Shown here: piece after piece, positions 5,785-5,997 of the stretch
Layout of the letters: every line of letters begins with the position of its first letter
Numbering within the stretch: the first letter of the stretch is position 1
DNA from: Rhizobacter sp.
Lineage (GTDB): Bacteria; Pseudomonadota; Gammaproteobacteria; Burkholderiales; Burkholderiaceae
Assembly (NCBI GenBank): GCA_014379885.1
Contig: JACMKW010000266.1
Span: 1 to 5,997, forward strand
Reading direction: 5' to 3'
Length of the DNA: 5,997 nt
Program-made: the position numbers and the translations under genes
The notes under the pieces: generated by a model
Told to the model about the DNA's origin: nothing
The model's input: the letters and a program-made list of their open reading frames with translations, nothing else
The model's database searches: none

Positions 5785-5997
5785 ATGAGCGCACACCCCA
5801 CCCCGCCCACCCCTCAGCCACTGGCCGGCATTCGCATCCTCGACCTCTCTCGCGTGCTGGCCGGGCCCTGGTGCACCCAGACGCTGGCCGACCTCGGCGC
5901 CGATGTCATCAAGATCGAACGCCCCATGAAAAATGGTGCTGGCGGCGACGACACCCGCGGCTGGGGCCCGCCCTTCCTCAAAGACCGTGACGGCCAC
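5785..5997 (+). CDS. CaiB/BaiF-family (family III) CoA-transferase, N-terminal part
   Basis: The first 71 residues of a CoA-transferase are present, with no stop before the right edge; family members are usually around 400 aa. Family III enzymes move CoA between acyl groups, with a catalytic Asp further along that is not in this window. The N-terminal hallmarks are [17 protein letters not shown] (13-29), [13 protein letters not shown] (35-47) and the [11 protein letters not shown] loop (54-64). The GDDTR-WGPP form is common in members annotated as acyl-CoA or glutarate-type CoA-transferases, but the substrate cannot be told. The ATG at 5785 is preferred because the family match starts shortly after it. 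It diverges from the lipoprotein gene across 37 bp and has no clear Shine-Dalgarno. Confidence 0.92.
   Translation, partial: MSAHPTPPTPQPLAGIRILDLSRVLAGPWCTQTLADLGADVIKIERPMKNGAGGDDTRGWGPPFLKDRDGH

Overview
The window comes from a beta-proteobacterium, most likely of the order Burkholderiales and close to the Comamonadaceae. Three things point there: the 5' end and V1 region of a 16S rRNA at the left edge, an rrn leader of the type seen in comamonads, and an incomplete sugar phosphotransferase (PTS) set of one mannose-type IIA protein, HPr and enzyme I with no permease. The protein-coding part is GC-rich; the rrn promoter and leader are clearly more AT-rich. It reads as ordinary chromosome: there are no insertion sequences, phage genes, CRISPR arrays or tRNAs.

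Layout from left to right. Positions 1-92 hold the first ~92 nt of a 16S rRNA gene on the minus strand. Its leader and control region (93-519) contains two promoter-like elements, a boxB-like hairpin, boxA and a GNRA-loop hairpin. ptsI (enzyme I, minus, 520-2274) lies just upstream of the rrn promoters in the same direction. An olsB-type N-acyltransferase gene for ornithine lipid synthesis lies on the opposite strand (plus, 2403-3248). It sits between ptsI and the rest of the PTS genes, ptsH (HPr, minus, 3273-3542) and a manX-type IIA gene (minus, 3511-3960). Further right on the minus strand are an MFS transporter (3979-5214) and a small predicted lipoprotein (5211-5747) that overlaps it by 4 nt. 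A CaiB/BaiF-family CoA-transferase gene (plus, from 5785) diverges from the lipoprotein gene and runs off the right edge.

How the genes fit together. IIA, HPr and EI form a phosphorelay from phosphoenolpyruvate. HPr keeps both His15 (the EI site) and Ser46 (the HPr kinase site), and no IIB or IIC subunit is present, so the relay is probably regulatory and not for sugar uptake. The usual continuous IIA-HPr-EI order is broken by the inverted olsB gene, so ptsI must have its own promoter in the 128-bp gap it shares divergently with olsB. That gap carries four GTCA/TTCA-centred units at exact 11-bp spacing, the geometry of a PhoB-binding Pho box. This fits the known phosphate-starvation control of ornithine lipid synthesis in some bacteria.

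The best candidates for unreported biology are regulatory: the Pho-box array, a near-perfect inverted repeat in the 37-bp gap between the lipoprotein and CoA-transferase genes, and -10-like hexamers exactly 6 nt before three start codons, which suggests leaderless mRNAs. I see no clearly new multi-gene system.
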